6,357 bases of DNA, taken from positions 1 through 6,357 of the forward strand of contig JAPUIP010000799.1 in the NCBI GenBank assembly GCA_027296925.1, given 5' to 3'. The position numbers and the translations under genes were made by a program. This document shows positions 1 through 6,119 of this stretch, one piece after another. The stretch is from Candidatus Poribacteria bacterium. GTDB taxonomy: Bacteria > Poribacteria > WGA-4E > PCPOR2b. Every line of letters begins with the position of its first letter. Position 1 is the first letter of the stretch. Under the pieces are notes generated by a model that was not told where the DNA came from, did no database searches, and saw nothing but the letters and a program-made list of their open reading frames with translations.

Positions 1-264
1 AACCGTCCCTTCACCAAAGCGGGATTTGATGGATTCGATTCTCAGCCCCATGTCACCCGTCAGAAAGAAGGCGAACAAACCACTGAGCAACGCCGCCGCG
101 ATGCCTAACATACGCTGCTTGAATGCCGGCAGGGTCTCTGGGGCAAACACGAACACACAGACGAAAAACACGAACAGGAGTGAACCAAAGATCCACGTAC
201 CTTGCGAGCGGCTTTGGGCCCGGGTCAAAGGCTGCCTGGGGGGATTTTCGGATTTCCGAGTCAT
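1..264 (-). CDS. Small membrane protein of unknown family, C-terminus cut by window edge
   Basis: I do not recognise a family. The frame opens with ATG at 264-262 and runs without a stop for 88 codons to the window edge, so the C-terminus is missing. A clear ribosome site (GAGGAGA, about 271-277 on the minus strand) sits about 7 bases upstream and fixes this start. Residues 1-22 are polar and basic (MTRKSENPPRQPLTRAQSRS), followed by a hydrophobic helix at about 23-40 (WIFGSLLFVFFVCVFVF) and a second at about 52-70 (MLGIAAALLSGLFAFFLTG). The segment after it, GDMGLRIESIKSRFGEGTV, is charged and probably begins a soluble domain. The picture is a two-helix hairpin anchor with a short cytoplasmic N-tail. 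It starts 32 bases after the nucleotidyltransferase stop, so it is probably the last known member of the same transcript. Coding is supported by the ribosome site and hydrophobic pattern; function is unknown. Confidence 0.72.
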   Translation of the reverse strand, partial: MTRKSENPPRQPLTRAQSRSQGTWIFGSLLFVFFVCVFVFAPETLPAFKQRMLGIAAALLSGLFAFFLTGDMGLRIESIKSRFGEGTV

Positions 265-296
265 GGGTTGTCTCCTCGCCAGCCGTGTGAGAAATG

Positions 297-668
297 TCAC
301 CTACTGGCGTCATATAACACCTTGCCCTTGCTCAAAGCCTCTTCAAGAAACGGATCAAACCCCGCAAGCCGATGCTCCAATTCTTCCGGTGTCAAGACAA
401 TGACATCCATGCTGAGATAACGTGGACGACAGACACTCGTCACTTGAGTACTACGCTTGGCGGGACGCTCATCGCTTTTCATGACCACGAGCAAGTCGAC
501 ATCACTTTGGGGTGTCGCATCCCCGTATGCATAAGAACCAAAGAGGATGATTTTTTCTGGGTGGAATCGCTCAACAATCCGATGGGTAATCTCCTGAAGC
601 AGCTTTGCTGTGACCTGCGGTCGAAGGCGTTTCCAATCCATGATTGATGTGTCTTTCGAGGGTGTCAT
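297..668 (-). CDS. MNT-type nucleotidyltransferase domain protein (pol-beta fold), free-standing
   Basis: This 123-residue protein is a minimal nucleotidyltransferase of the pol-beta superfamily, the class that transfers NMP groups to proteins or RNA and often serves as the antitoxin half of HEPN/MNT pairs. The signature is complete: G44-S45 after the strand KIILF, then D56-V-D58 in QSDVDLLVV, and the third carboxylate D88 in LSMDVIVLTPEE. All three metal-binding Asp residues are therefore present and activity is plausible. The C-terminal FDPFLEEALSKGKVLYD is typical of this family. The start at 668 is preferred because AGGA lies about 9 bases upstream; Met10 (ATG at 641) is a possible alternative start with a weaker site. 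It lies 17 bases after the symporter stop and 32 bases before the membrane protein start, consistent with one operon. No HEPN partner lies beside it: the neighbours are a transporter and a membrane protein. The family is confident; the target is unknown. Confidence 0.9.
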   Translation of the reverse strand: MTPSKDTSIMDWKRLRPQVTAKLLQEITHRIVERFHPEKIILFGSYAYGDATPQSDVDLLVVMKSDERPAKRSTQVTSVCRPRYLSMDVIVLTPEELEHRLAGFDPFLEEALSKGKVLYDASR

Positions 669-685
669 TGATGCGTCCTAACCTT

Positions 686-2407
686 TCAACATTTCGGCAA
701 TCCGCGATAGACCACCGCTTCCGTCATCAACGCGATGAGTAGAAAAATTAGCCCTAAGCCATAGAACCCCAACAGCAACTTGCCGATCGCAAACAACGTA
801 CAATAGATGAAGACCGAACCGAGTAGCCAATTCATCAGCGCCGGTGTACCATTTTCGCTCATTGATTTGACGTTTGCACGGCGGGCAATCCCTCCCCACC
901 AACCACCACGCGGTCGCACGCGATTATAGAATGCGATCAACGTCTCCTCTGAAACGGGAGAGGTTATCAACGTTGCGGTGAGCCATGCCGCCGTCGAGAT
1001 TGGCACGATGATCAGCATCTGAATCGCAAAGTTGTCTTTCGTTTGGGGTAACGTAAACACAACCGCAGAGACAACCGCAGATGCCACCATCGCCGCAATT
1101 TCCGACCATGCGTTAATCCGCCACCAATACCACCGTAGGATCTGCACCAGCCCGATACCCGCGTTGAGGGCAATCAGGAACTTCCACGCGCCGGCAATCG
1201 AATTCATAAACAGACTCGTCACGCCCGCAACGACCATAATCAGCACCACCGAAATCCGCGCAACAACGACATAGTGGTGTGCGTCGGCATCGGGTTTGAA
1301 AAAGCGCTTATAAAAGTCGTTGACGAGGTAGGACGCGCCCCAGTTGAGATGGGTATCAATCGTTGACATAAACGCCGCGAGAAACGCTGTTATCATCAGA
1401 CCGAGCAGCCCGGCTGGCAGGTATTCGAGCATCAACATCGGATAACCGGCTTCGGCATCTTCAAGACCGGGGTAAACCACCATCGATACCAACGCGACAA
1501 GAATCCACGGCCAGGGGCGCAAAGTGTAGTGCGCAATGTTGAACCATAGCGTCGCGAGCAGCGTGTTTCGCTCGTCCTTCGCGGCGAACATCCGCTGGGC
1601 GATGTAGCCGCTTCCGTCTACGCCATTCGATGCCCACCACTGCACACCGAGATAAACCCCAAATGTCAGTATCGCCATCTCTCCCATGCCCAGGTCGGGC
1701 AGGAAATTCAAAATGGTGTGGTTTGCGCCGTGGACCGCTGCCAGCTTTGTTTTGAGCGCTCCAATGCCGCCAACTTTGACCACTGCAATCACCGCTAAGG
1801 AGATCGAGCCAATCATCGCCATGCAGAATTGGACGAGATCGGTCATCACAACACCCCAAAAGCCGGAAAGCGCGCAGTAGATGCCCGCGATCAGCATACA
1901 CGCGAGAACCGCGACCACCTTCCAGGCGGCGGTGTCCGGCAGATTGAGGGTCAACACAATGATCTTCTGCATCGCCAGAATGACCCACCCCATGGTGATA
2001 CAGTTAATCGGCAATCCGATATAGAGCGCACGAAAACCGCGCAGCAGACTCGCAGACCTGCCGGAGTAGCGTAACTCGGTGAGTTCCACGTCGGTGATGA
2101 TCTCCGCTCGACGCCAGAGACGGGAGAAGAGGAATGTCGCCAACATCCCGCTCAGCACCATGTTCCACCAGAGCCAATTCCCGGCGATGCCATCCTTGAC
2201 AACGAGCCCTGTGACAGCCAGTGGCGTATCCGCGGCAAACGTCGTCGCGACCATCGACGTGCCTGCGAGCCACCACGGCAAATTTCGTCCGGAGATGAAA
2301 AATTCGTTGATATCCTTGCCGGCACGTTTGGCGTAGTGGATGCCGAGTCCAAGCGCAAAAAGGATATAGCCAATGATGATTGCACCGTCAATCGGTGAGA
2401 GTTTCAT
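686..2407 (-). CDS. Sodium:solute symporter (SSS/SLC5 family)
   Basis: This 573-residue inner-membrane transporter uses the sodium gradient to drive solute uptake and belongs to the SSS family (LeuT fold, relatives vSGLT and PutP). The early GRNLPWWLAGTSMVATTFAAD (about 40-60) matches the family's first core helix, and LAAFMSTIDTHLNWGAS (343-359) with the following VNDFYKRF is the hallmark core-helix 8 region. By analogy with vSGLT A361/S364/S365, residues A345, S348 and T349 would form the Na2 sodium site. I count about 13-15 hydrophobic helices, with a polar loop at about 484-525 before two last helices. The solute cannot be read from sequence; a uronate or sugar acid is inferred from the divergent PL22-like gene. 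An in-frame TAG sits directly before the ATG, so no longer protein is possible. The best Shine-Dalgarno (GGAGGA, complement of 2421-2426) lies an unusually long 13 bases upstream. The gene is second in the minus-strand cluster. Confidence 0.93.
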   Translation of the reverse strand: MKLSPIDGAIIIGYILFALGLGIHYAKRAGKDINEFFISGRNLPWWLAGTSMVATTFAADTPLAVTGLVVKDGIAGNWLWWNMVLSGMLATFLFSRLWRRAEIITDVELTELRYSGRSASLLRGFRALYIGLPINCITMGWVILAMQKIIVLTLNLPDTAAWKVVAVLACMLIAGIYCALSGFWGVVMTDLVQFCMAMIGSISLAVIAVVKVGGIGALKTKLAAVHGANHTILNFLPDLGMGEMAILTFGVYLGVQWWASNGVDGSGYIAQRMFAAKDERNTLLATLWFNIAHYTLRPWPWILVALVSMVVYPGLEDAEAGYPMLMLEYLPAGLLGLMITAFLAAFMSTIDTHLNWGASYLVNDFYKRFFKPDADAHHYVVVARISVVLIMVVAGVTSLFMNSIAGAWKFLIALNAGIGLVQILRWYWWRINAWSEIAAMVASAVVSAVVFTLPQTKDNFAIQMLIIVPISTAAWLTATLITSPVSEETLIAFYNRVRPRGGWWGGIARRANVKSMSENGTPALMNWLLGSVFIYCTLFAIGKLLLGFYGLGLIFLLIALMTEAVVYRGLPKC

Positions 2408-2503
2408 CTAAAGTCCAATCTCCTCCAGCGTTTGTGCGTCAAGGGAACGTTTATACAATTCAGTGAGTCCTGGAGGCATGTCTACCAAGATACAGGAACA
2501 CAT
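2408..2503 (-). other. Short open frame abutting the symporter start; possible gene remnant or leader peptide
   Basis: On the minus strand a frame different from the antitoxin is open from 2560 to a TAG at 2410-2408, immediately before the symporter ATG. An ATG at 2503 would give 31 residues and has AAGGT about 7 bases upstream. Its C-terminal part, DMPPGLTELYKRSLDAQT followed by LEEIGL, looks like a real amphipathic protein end rather than random translation. It could be the C-terminal relic of a gene that once preceded the symporter, a translationally coupled leader, or chance. It overlaps the last codons of the antitoxin-like gene. I do not recognise a family. Confidence 0.25.
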
Positions 2504-2781
2504 GTGCAAACCTTGTCGCATGTACAATAAGTGCCGCCCCGCGTTGGACTTTTTCGGGCTTCAAATGCTAAGTCCTCTCTTCTCGCCTTCAACAATTTTT
2601 CCGTGAGCTTTTCCCCTGTGGCGCATCCTCTTAGGACCTTGATGGGGTCAACGTTTGGTTCAAGGTCGAATTCTACATCCTTATCCAGAAAGGTAATAAT
2701 CACCTTTCGTTCCTCTTCATAGGGAATTTCCTCTAACGGCTTAATTTGGGTGCCGTCGTAAATTCCTCTGATGGCTAACAT
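2482..2781 (-). CDS. AF2212-like antitoxin family protein with unusual cysteine-rich tail
   Basis: Residues 1-33 (MLAIRGIYDGTQIKPLEEIP, then ...KVIITFLD) match the beta-hairpin domain of AF2212-like (DUF104-type) proteins, which are generally antitoxins paired with PIN-domain toxins. The middle, DPIKVLRGCATGEKLTEKLL followed by KARREDL, is an amphipathic helix typical of the C-terminal half of this group, where proteins usually end soon after. Here about 25 extra residues follow, including C86-T-C88-D-K-V-C92-T-C94, a CxCx3CxC cluster. That tail may be translation beyond a lost stop rather than a domain. The start at 2781 is backed by an AGGAGAGGG ribosome site. No PIN toxin follows: the next gene, 74 bases on, is the sodium symporter. 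A TTGATT-N17-TAAGAT promoter lies about 32 bases upstream. It may be an orphan antitoxin or a reused regulator; the family assignment rests mostly on the N-terminal half. Confidence 0.75.
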   Translation of the reverse strand: MLAIRGIYDGTQIKPLEEIPYEEERKVIITFLDKDVEFDLEPNVDPIKVLRGCATGEKLTEKLLKARREDLAFEARKSPTRGGTYCTCDKVCTCVPVSW

Positions 2782-2819
2782 GATTTGCCCTCTCCTTTGC
2801 CTCCCGAAAATCCAGCTTC

Positions 2820-2848
2820 ATCTTATCACGAACCCGATCCGAAATCAA
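2820..2848 (-). promoter_or_regulatory. Sigma70-like promoter for the antitoxin-symporter operon
   Basis: On the minus strand TTGATT (2848-2843) and TAAGAT (2825-2820) are separated by exactly 17 bases, with 4 of 6 consensus matches in each box. Transcription would begin near 2813, giving a leader of about 32 bases before the ATG at 2781. The -35 box overlaps the left arm of the palindrome at 2846-2884. Seen by eye; no start-site data. Confidence 0.5.
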
Positions 2849-2884
2849 GCGAAATCGGGTGAGAAAATTTCCCGGTTTCGCTTG
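2846..2884. promoter_or_regulatory. 14-bp inverted repeat between divergent promoters, candidate shared operator
   Basis: CAAGCGAAATCGGG at 2846-2859 is answered by CCCGGTTTCGCTTG at 2871-2884, with 13 of 14 positions complementary and an 11-base spacer. The left arm overlaps the -35 box of the minus-strand promoter and the right arm overlaps the -35 box of the plus-strand promoter. Both predicted start sites lie outside it, so it should be in neither transcript, which favours a protein-binding site on DNA over an RNA hairpin. The heptamer CGAAATC also appears as a direct repeat at 2840-2846 and 2850-2856, ten bases (one helical turn) apart, with a 6-of-7 inverted copy at 2874-2880. ACCCGAT at 2832-2838 can alternatively pair with ATCGGGT at 2854-2860. 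No regulator gene is in the window. Confidence 0.6.
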
Positions 2885-2910
2885 CCAGACTCCCACAAAT
2901 CTGCTAAAAT
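2882..2910 (+). promoter_or_regulatory. Sigma70-like promoter for the PL22-like gene
   Basis: TTGCCA (2882-2887) and TAAAAT (2905-2910) are separated by 17 bases, with 4 of 6 and 5 of 6 consensus matches. Transcription would start near 2917, about 47 bases before the ATG at 2964. This start site also excludes the upstream ATG at 2934 only weakly; the ribosome site decides the start. The -35 box overlaps the right arm of the palindrome. Confidence 0.6.
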
Positions 2911-2963
2911 AACGCCCGCAATCCAACCGATTATTGATTCTCCCGCCATCGAAGGAGACAGCA

Positions 2964-4088
2964 ATGGCACAATACGGGAAAGGCTCAACCCATCCCTCGG
3001 AACTTCGCGAATTTGAAGATAGCCAGACCGGCGCCCATATCTACCAACTGACAGATCAGCCCTCGATTAACCACAACCTCTACTTTCTCACCCCATCTTT
3101 CACGCTAGATCAGCAGCAGGTTATTTTTACGTCTTATCGATCCGGCGAGCCAAACTTTTATAAGCTCAAATTCCCCGATGGGGAGCTCGTCCAATTGACC
3201 GATACCGATGGCATTCACGGATACTCGGGAATTATCTCGAAGGATGGAGGGGAACTCTTTTACACTCACGGAGATACGGTCAAAGCCATCGACCTTGAGT
3301 CGCTGCAGGAACGGACACTCGAAAGGTTCGATGACGGCGGGCTCGGTGAGTGCAGCCTCAGTAGCGATGGAAAGTACCTTGTCACCGCAATGAAGCGAGA
3401 TGGCAAGTCGCATATCACCGTCACAGCGACCGATGGCTCAGGCGGGTGCATCATTCACACATCTGAAAACCAGACAATCATTCACCCGCAATTTCACCCC
3501 AGACACCCGGATCTGATTGCGTACTCCGGCGACCCCGCTCCGCGGATGTGGACAATTCAGCGGGATGGCACGGAGAACCGGTTGCTCTATCAGCACGGCA
3601 ACGAGGAGTTCCTTGTTCACGAGACGTTTTTAGGAGATAAAGCCGAAATGATCGTCACGCATTGGCCCTACGCCCTACGCCGCATTTCACTTGAAACGCT
3701 GGAGCTGCAAGCGATTTCGGAATTCAATGCATGGCACATCGCCAGCAACCGTGCCGGAACGCGGGTACTGTGCGATACGGTTCATCCTGATATTGGGTTG
3801 CGGATGGTCGATGTCGAAACCGGTCAGCATGACCCGATTTGTTATCCTCGGAGTTCGTGTCAGGGCAGCCAGTGGAAGACAGATCGCTATGCACTTGCCG
3901 AGGATTGGGCGGCTGCGCAGGCGGCGGATCGGGCGGAATCACTGAGCTGGATGGAGATGAAGGTGGACACGGTTTACGGCCCGCAGTGGACACATCCCCA
4001 TCCTTCCTTCAGTCCAGATGAAAAGATGGTGGTGTACACGTCGGATGTTTCTGGACACCCACAGGTGTACGCCGCGGTTGTTCCGTAG
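2964..4088 (+). CDS. Oligogalacturonate lyase-like beta-propeller protein (PL22 family)
   Basis: This 374-residue protein matches the length and layout of cytoplasmic oligogalacturonate lyases, seven-bladed propellers that cleave digalacturonate by metal-assisted beta-elimination to 5-keto-4-deoxyuronate. No signal peptide is present. Repeated propeller motifs are visible (LTPSFTLDQQQVIFTS near 42-57, SLSSDGKYLVTA near 131-142, HPSFSPDEKMVVYTS near 346-360). Compared with the Yersinia enterocolitica enzyme, the metal ligands Q350/H353/H355 correspond in exact spacing to Q341/H344/H346 (QWTHPH), H287 probably to H274 (VHPDIG), and the R217/H242 catalytic pair, 25 residues apart, to R194 (PAPRMW) and H219 (VHETF), also 25 apart. 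I start at 2964 because AAGGAG (2952-2957) lies 6 bases upstream; an ATG at 2934 would add 10 poorly supported residues. It is divergent from the symporter operon and shares its control region. Many homologues in environmental bacteria are untested, so the exact substrate is uncertain. Confidence 0.88.
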   Translation: MAQYGKGSTHPSELREFEDSQTGAHIYQLTDQPSINHNLYFLTPSFTLDQQQVIFTSYRSGEPNFYKLKFPDGELVQLTDTDGIHGYSGIISKDGGELFYTHGDTVKAIDLESLQERTLERFDDGGLGECSLSSDGKYLVTAMKRDGKSHITVTATDGSGGCIIHTSENQTIIHPQFHPRHPDLIAYSGDPAPRMWTIQRDGTENRLLYQHGNEEFLVHETFLGDKAEMIVTHWPYALRRISLETLELQAISEFNAWHIASNRAGTRVLCDTVHPDIGLRMVDVETGQHDPICYPRSSCQGSQWKTDRYALAEDWAAAQAADRAESLSWMEMKVDTVYGPQWTHPHPSFSPDEKMVVYTSDVSGHPQVYAAVVP

Positions 4089-4123
4089 CTTCACAAAAGG
4101 AGAGTAATACCACGTTTTGTTTC

Positions 4124-4284
4124 AAATGAGACTATTCCGGCATAGGCTTAGGTCATTCTGAGCCCTTCGCTTCGCTCGAGGATAAACTCCGCGAAGAATC
4201 TCAGGACTGCAATCATAAAGCCAACAATAGATTCTTTACTCTGCTGCGCTCCGTTCAGAATGACAAGAACGAATCGTCTCACTT
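4124..4284. repeat. MITE-like palindromic intergenic repeat
   Basis: GTCATTCTGA (4152-4161) and its perfect reverse complement TCAGAATGAC (4255-4264) bound a 113-bp element. Inside, GAAGAATCT (4193-4201) is mirrored by AGATTCTTT (4229-4237, 8 of 9), and CTTCGC near 4165 is mirrored by GCGAAG near 4191. An outer imperfect pair, 4124-4137 and 4271-4284, agrees at 12 of 14 positions. Repeats with the GTCATTCTGAG end and an inner GAAGAATCT are a common dispersed intergenic type in many bacterial genomes; this is from memory. It lies between the convergent PL22-like and TPR genes and could also fold as a bidirectional terminator. It has no coding capacity. Confidence 0.65.
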
Positions 4285-4344
4285 CTAACTGAAAATGGTA
4301 TCATATGGCAAAGATTTATTCGCGTGGAGAGAGGTGTCTTGCGC

Positions 4345-4914
4345 CTATTCAGAGGAAAATATTGGATGTGAACGGATACCATCAAACGCCCGCTCTTCCG
4401 TGGCAAACGCCTTCACTTTCTTGTCAAGGTCAATTGCTCTTTTGAGGGCATCAATGGCTTTCTCGCTTTCGTCTTTGAGGGCATACGCGCAAGCGAGATT
4501 ATAGTGTGCCAGTGCAGCATTGGGAAAGATCTGAATCGCCTTCTCACACGATTGGATTGCTGGATCGGGCAGATTCTGCTTCAGGTAGACGGTTGCCAGA
4601 TTAATATAAGCCTCTACCGCATTCGGCTGTATTTCGAGGGCTTTCTGGAAGGCAGCGATTGCCTGATCGTATTTTGCTTTGCGCAGAAAGGCTTGACCGA
4701 GATTATTGTAGGCAGATGGTTCTCGCGTGAAGAAAAGGGTATACTTTTTGTGTCGAATGGCTTTGGTATACGCTTCGATGGCGTCGTCGAATTCACCGTT
4801 TCTCAAATGGAAAAGGGCATTGCGCGACTTATCGTTAAACTGAATCTGATGGTGCCAGATCCAGATAAACACAATCATCGCGATGATGCAAATAGACAGG
4901 ATGACGTTTTTCAT
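4345..4914 (-). CDS. Membrane-anchored tetratricopeptide repeat (TPR) protein
   Basis: This 189-residue protein has an N-terminal hydrophobic helix (residues 4-20, VILSICIIAMIVFIWIW) serving as an uncleaved anchor, then about four TPR units at roughly 29-55, 67-97, 101-131 and 135-165. Canonical spacing is clear in AYNNLGQAFLRKAKYDQAI, AYINLATVYLKQNLPDPAI and AHYNLACAYALKDESEKAI. The C-terminal AFDGIRSHPIF is a common ending of such proteins. TPRs form a superhelical scaffold for protein binding; no catalytic function is visible and the partner is unknown. With only two positive charges near the start and HH after the helix, orientation is not certain. The ATG at 4914 has no convincing Shine-Dalgarno (upstream CCCCAAATT), so expression may be low or leaderless. 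It is divergent from the Gfo/Idh/MocA gene and convergent with the PL22-like gene, so it is probably a separate unit rather than part of the sugar pathway. Confidence 0.88.
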   Translation of the reverse strand: MKNVILSICIIAMIVFIWIWHHQIQFNDKSRNALFHLRNGEFDDAIEAYTKAIRHKKYTLFFTREPSAYNNLGQAFLRKAKYDQAIAAFQKALEIQPNAVEAYINLATVYLKQNLPDPAIQSCEKAIQIFPNAALAHYNLACAYALKDESEKAIDALKRAIDLDKKVKAFATEERAFDGIRSHPIFSSE

Positions 4915-4994
4915 AATTTGGGGTCGTTAATCTTCGGAGCGGGATTGAGCGCTTGCATTCATTTCAAGGTAGATTTTAAGGAGGTCGTCAATTG

Positions 4995-6044
4995 ATGAAA
5001 ACTTACGGATTTGGAATTATCGGTTGCGGCATGATCGCTGATTTTCACTCAGCGGCAATCGCCGAGCTTGAACATGGAAAACTGGTCGCTGTCAGTTCAA
5101 GGAACGAAGACAACGCAAAACGGGTTGCCGATCGCTACCAAGTGGATCGGTATTCCGATTATAATGAAATGCTGAAACGCAGCGATCTCGACATGGTTTG
5201 CATCTGCACCCCCAGCGGCGCTCATCGAGACCCAGCCGTCGCCGCGGCCAAAGCGGGAAAGCACGTGATCGTCGAGAAACCGCTTGAGGTTACCTTGGAT
5301 CGCTGTGATGACATCATTCAGGCATGCGACGATGCGGGTGTCCGGCTATGCGCGATCTTTAACTCGCGTTTTAGCGAAGGCAGCCAGTTGGTGAAGAAAA
5401 CGATCGACAGCGGCAGATTCGGCAAAATTACTTTGGGCGATGCTTATATCAAGTGGTATCGCTCGCAGGAGTATTACGACAGTGGCGGCTGGCGAGGCAC
5501 GTGGGCACTCGACGGGGGCGGCGCGTTGATGAATCAGTCGATTCACGCTATCGATCTCCTCCAGTATTTTATGGGACCGGTGAAAGCGGTACAGGCATTT
5601 ACGCATACGATGACGCATGAACGGATCGAGGTCGAAGATGTCGCCGTGGCCGCGCTTCGTTTTGAAAACGGCGCGTTAGGCGTGATTGAAGGGACAACAA
5701 CCGCTTATCCCGGTCTACTCAAAAGGACTGAAATCTCCGGCAGCAACGGCACCGTGATCCTTGAAGAAGAGGACATTATCAAGTGGGAGTTTGAGCCCGA
5801 AACTCCTGAAGACGCTGAGATTCTTCAGCGATTTTCGGAGACCAGATCGGGGGGCGGTGGTGCGGCAGATCCGCGGGCGATCAGTCATGAAAACCATCGG
5901 CGGCAAATGGAAAATCTCATCAACGCCATCGAAGCCGGGACGCCACATCTTGTCGATGGGCGTGAGGGGCGTAAAGCGGTCGAGATTATTCTCGCCATTT
6001 ACAAATCGAGCCAGGAAGGGCGAATGGTACATCTACCATTGTAA
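4995..6044 (+). CDS. Gfo/Idh/MocA family NAD(P)-dependent oxidoreductase
   Basis: This 349-residue cytoplasmic enzyme belongs to the family that oxidises or reduces hydroxyl groups of sugars, inositols and their acids. The N-terminal Rossmann fold shows G10-C-G12-M-I-A15 in FGIIGCGMIADFHSAA, then the strand VAVSSR. CTPSGAHRDPAVAAAKAG (71-88) leads to the E94-K95-P96 motif, whose Lys is the catalytic residue. The C-terminal domain carries GGGALMNQSIHAIDLLQ (174-190), with H184 and D187 in the conserved substrate-site helix; the family's frequent Asp at the N180 position is Asn here, as in many homologues. Length is normal and the frame intact. A perfect AAGGAGGT (4978-4985) lies 9 bases before the ATG at 4995; a TTG at 4992, 6 bases away, could also start and would add one Met. 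The substrate is not readable; a uronate-derived sugar is an inference from the neighbours. Confidence 0.93.
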   Translation: MKTYGFGIIGCGMIADFHSAAIAELEHGKLVAVSSRNEDNAKRVADRYQVDRYSDYNEMLKRSDLDMVCICTPSGAHRDPAVAAAKAGKHVIVEKPLEVTLDRCDDIIQACDDAGVRLCAIFNSRFSEGSQLVKKTIDSGRFGKITLGDAYIKWYRSQEYYDSGGWRGTWALDGGGALMNQSIHAIDLLQYFMGPVKAVQAFTHTMTHERIEVEDVAVAALRFENGALGVIEGTTTAYPGLLKRTEISGSNGTVILEEEDIIKWEFEPETPEDAEILQRFSETRSGGGGAADPRAISHENHRRQMENLINAIEAGTPHLVDGREGRKAVEIILAIYKSSQEGRMVHLPL

Positions 6045-6119
6045 GATCAATGGAAATTGGGAAACCGTGAAGATGACTTTCCTCTAGTTTCCGAATCTCC
6101 TTGTTTTCTCTGCTCTAAT

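Noticed and set aside
53..313. 86-codon minus-strand open frame overlapping the small membrane protein
   Set aside because: It lacks a good ribosome site and domain character; the frame starting at 264 has GAGGAGA upstream, two clear helices and stays open to the window edge.
1461..1988. 175-codon minus-strand open frame inside the symporter
   Set aside because: It is an out-of-frame shadow: the symporter frame has full SSS signatures here, while this one is rich in Arg, His and Gly with no family resemblance.
4945..4975. Promoter-like TTGAGC ... TAGATT before the Gfo/Idh/MocA gene
   Set aside because: The spacer is 19 bases and each box has only partial matches; not distinguishable from chance.
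4504..4995. 163-codon plus-strand open frame opposite the TPR gene
   Set aside because: It is antisense to well-formed TPR repeats, whose regularity leaves the opposite strand open by chance; no ribosome site or domain is visible.
5761..6087. 108-codon plus-strand open frame at the end of the Gfo/Idh/MocA gene
   Set aside because: It is a shifted shadow of the oxidoreductase C-terminus running past its stop, basic and without a recognisable fold.
6059..6106. Possible terminator after the Gfo/Idh/MocA gene: GGAAAC (6060-6065) with GTTTCC (6087-6092), then a T-rich stretch
   Set aside because: Only a 6-bp stem with a loop over 20 bases and an interrupted T-run; too weak to call.
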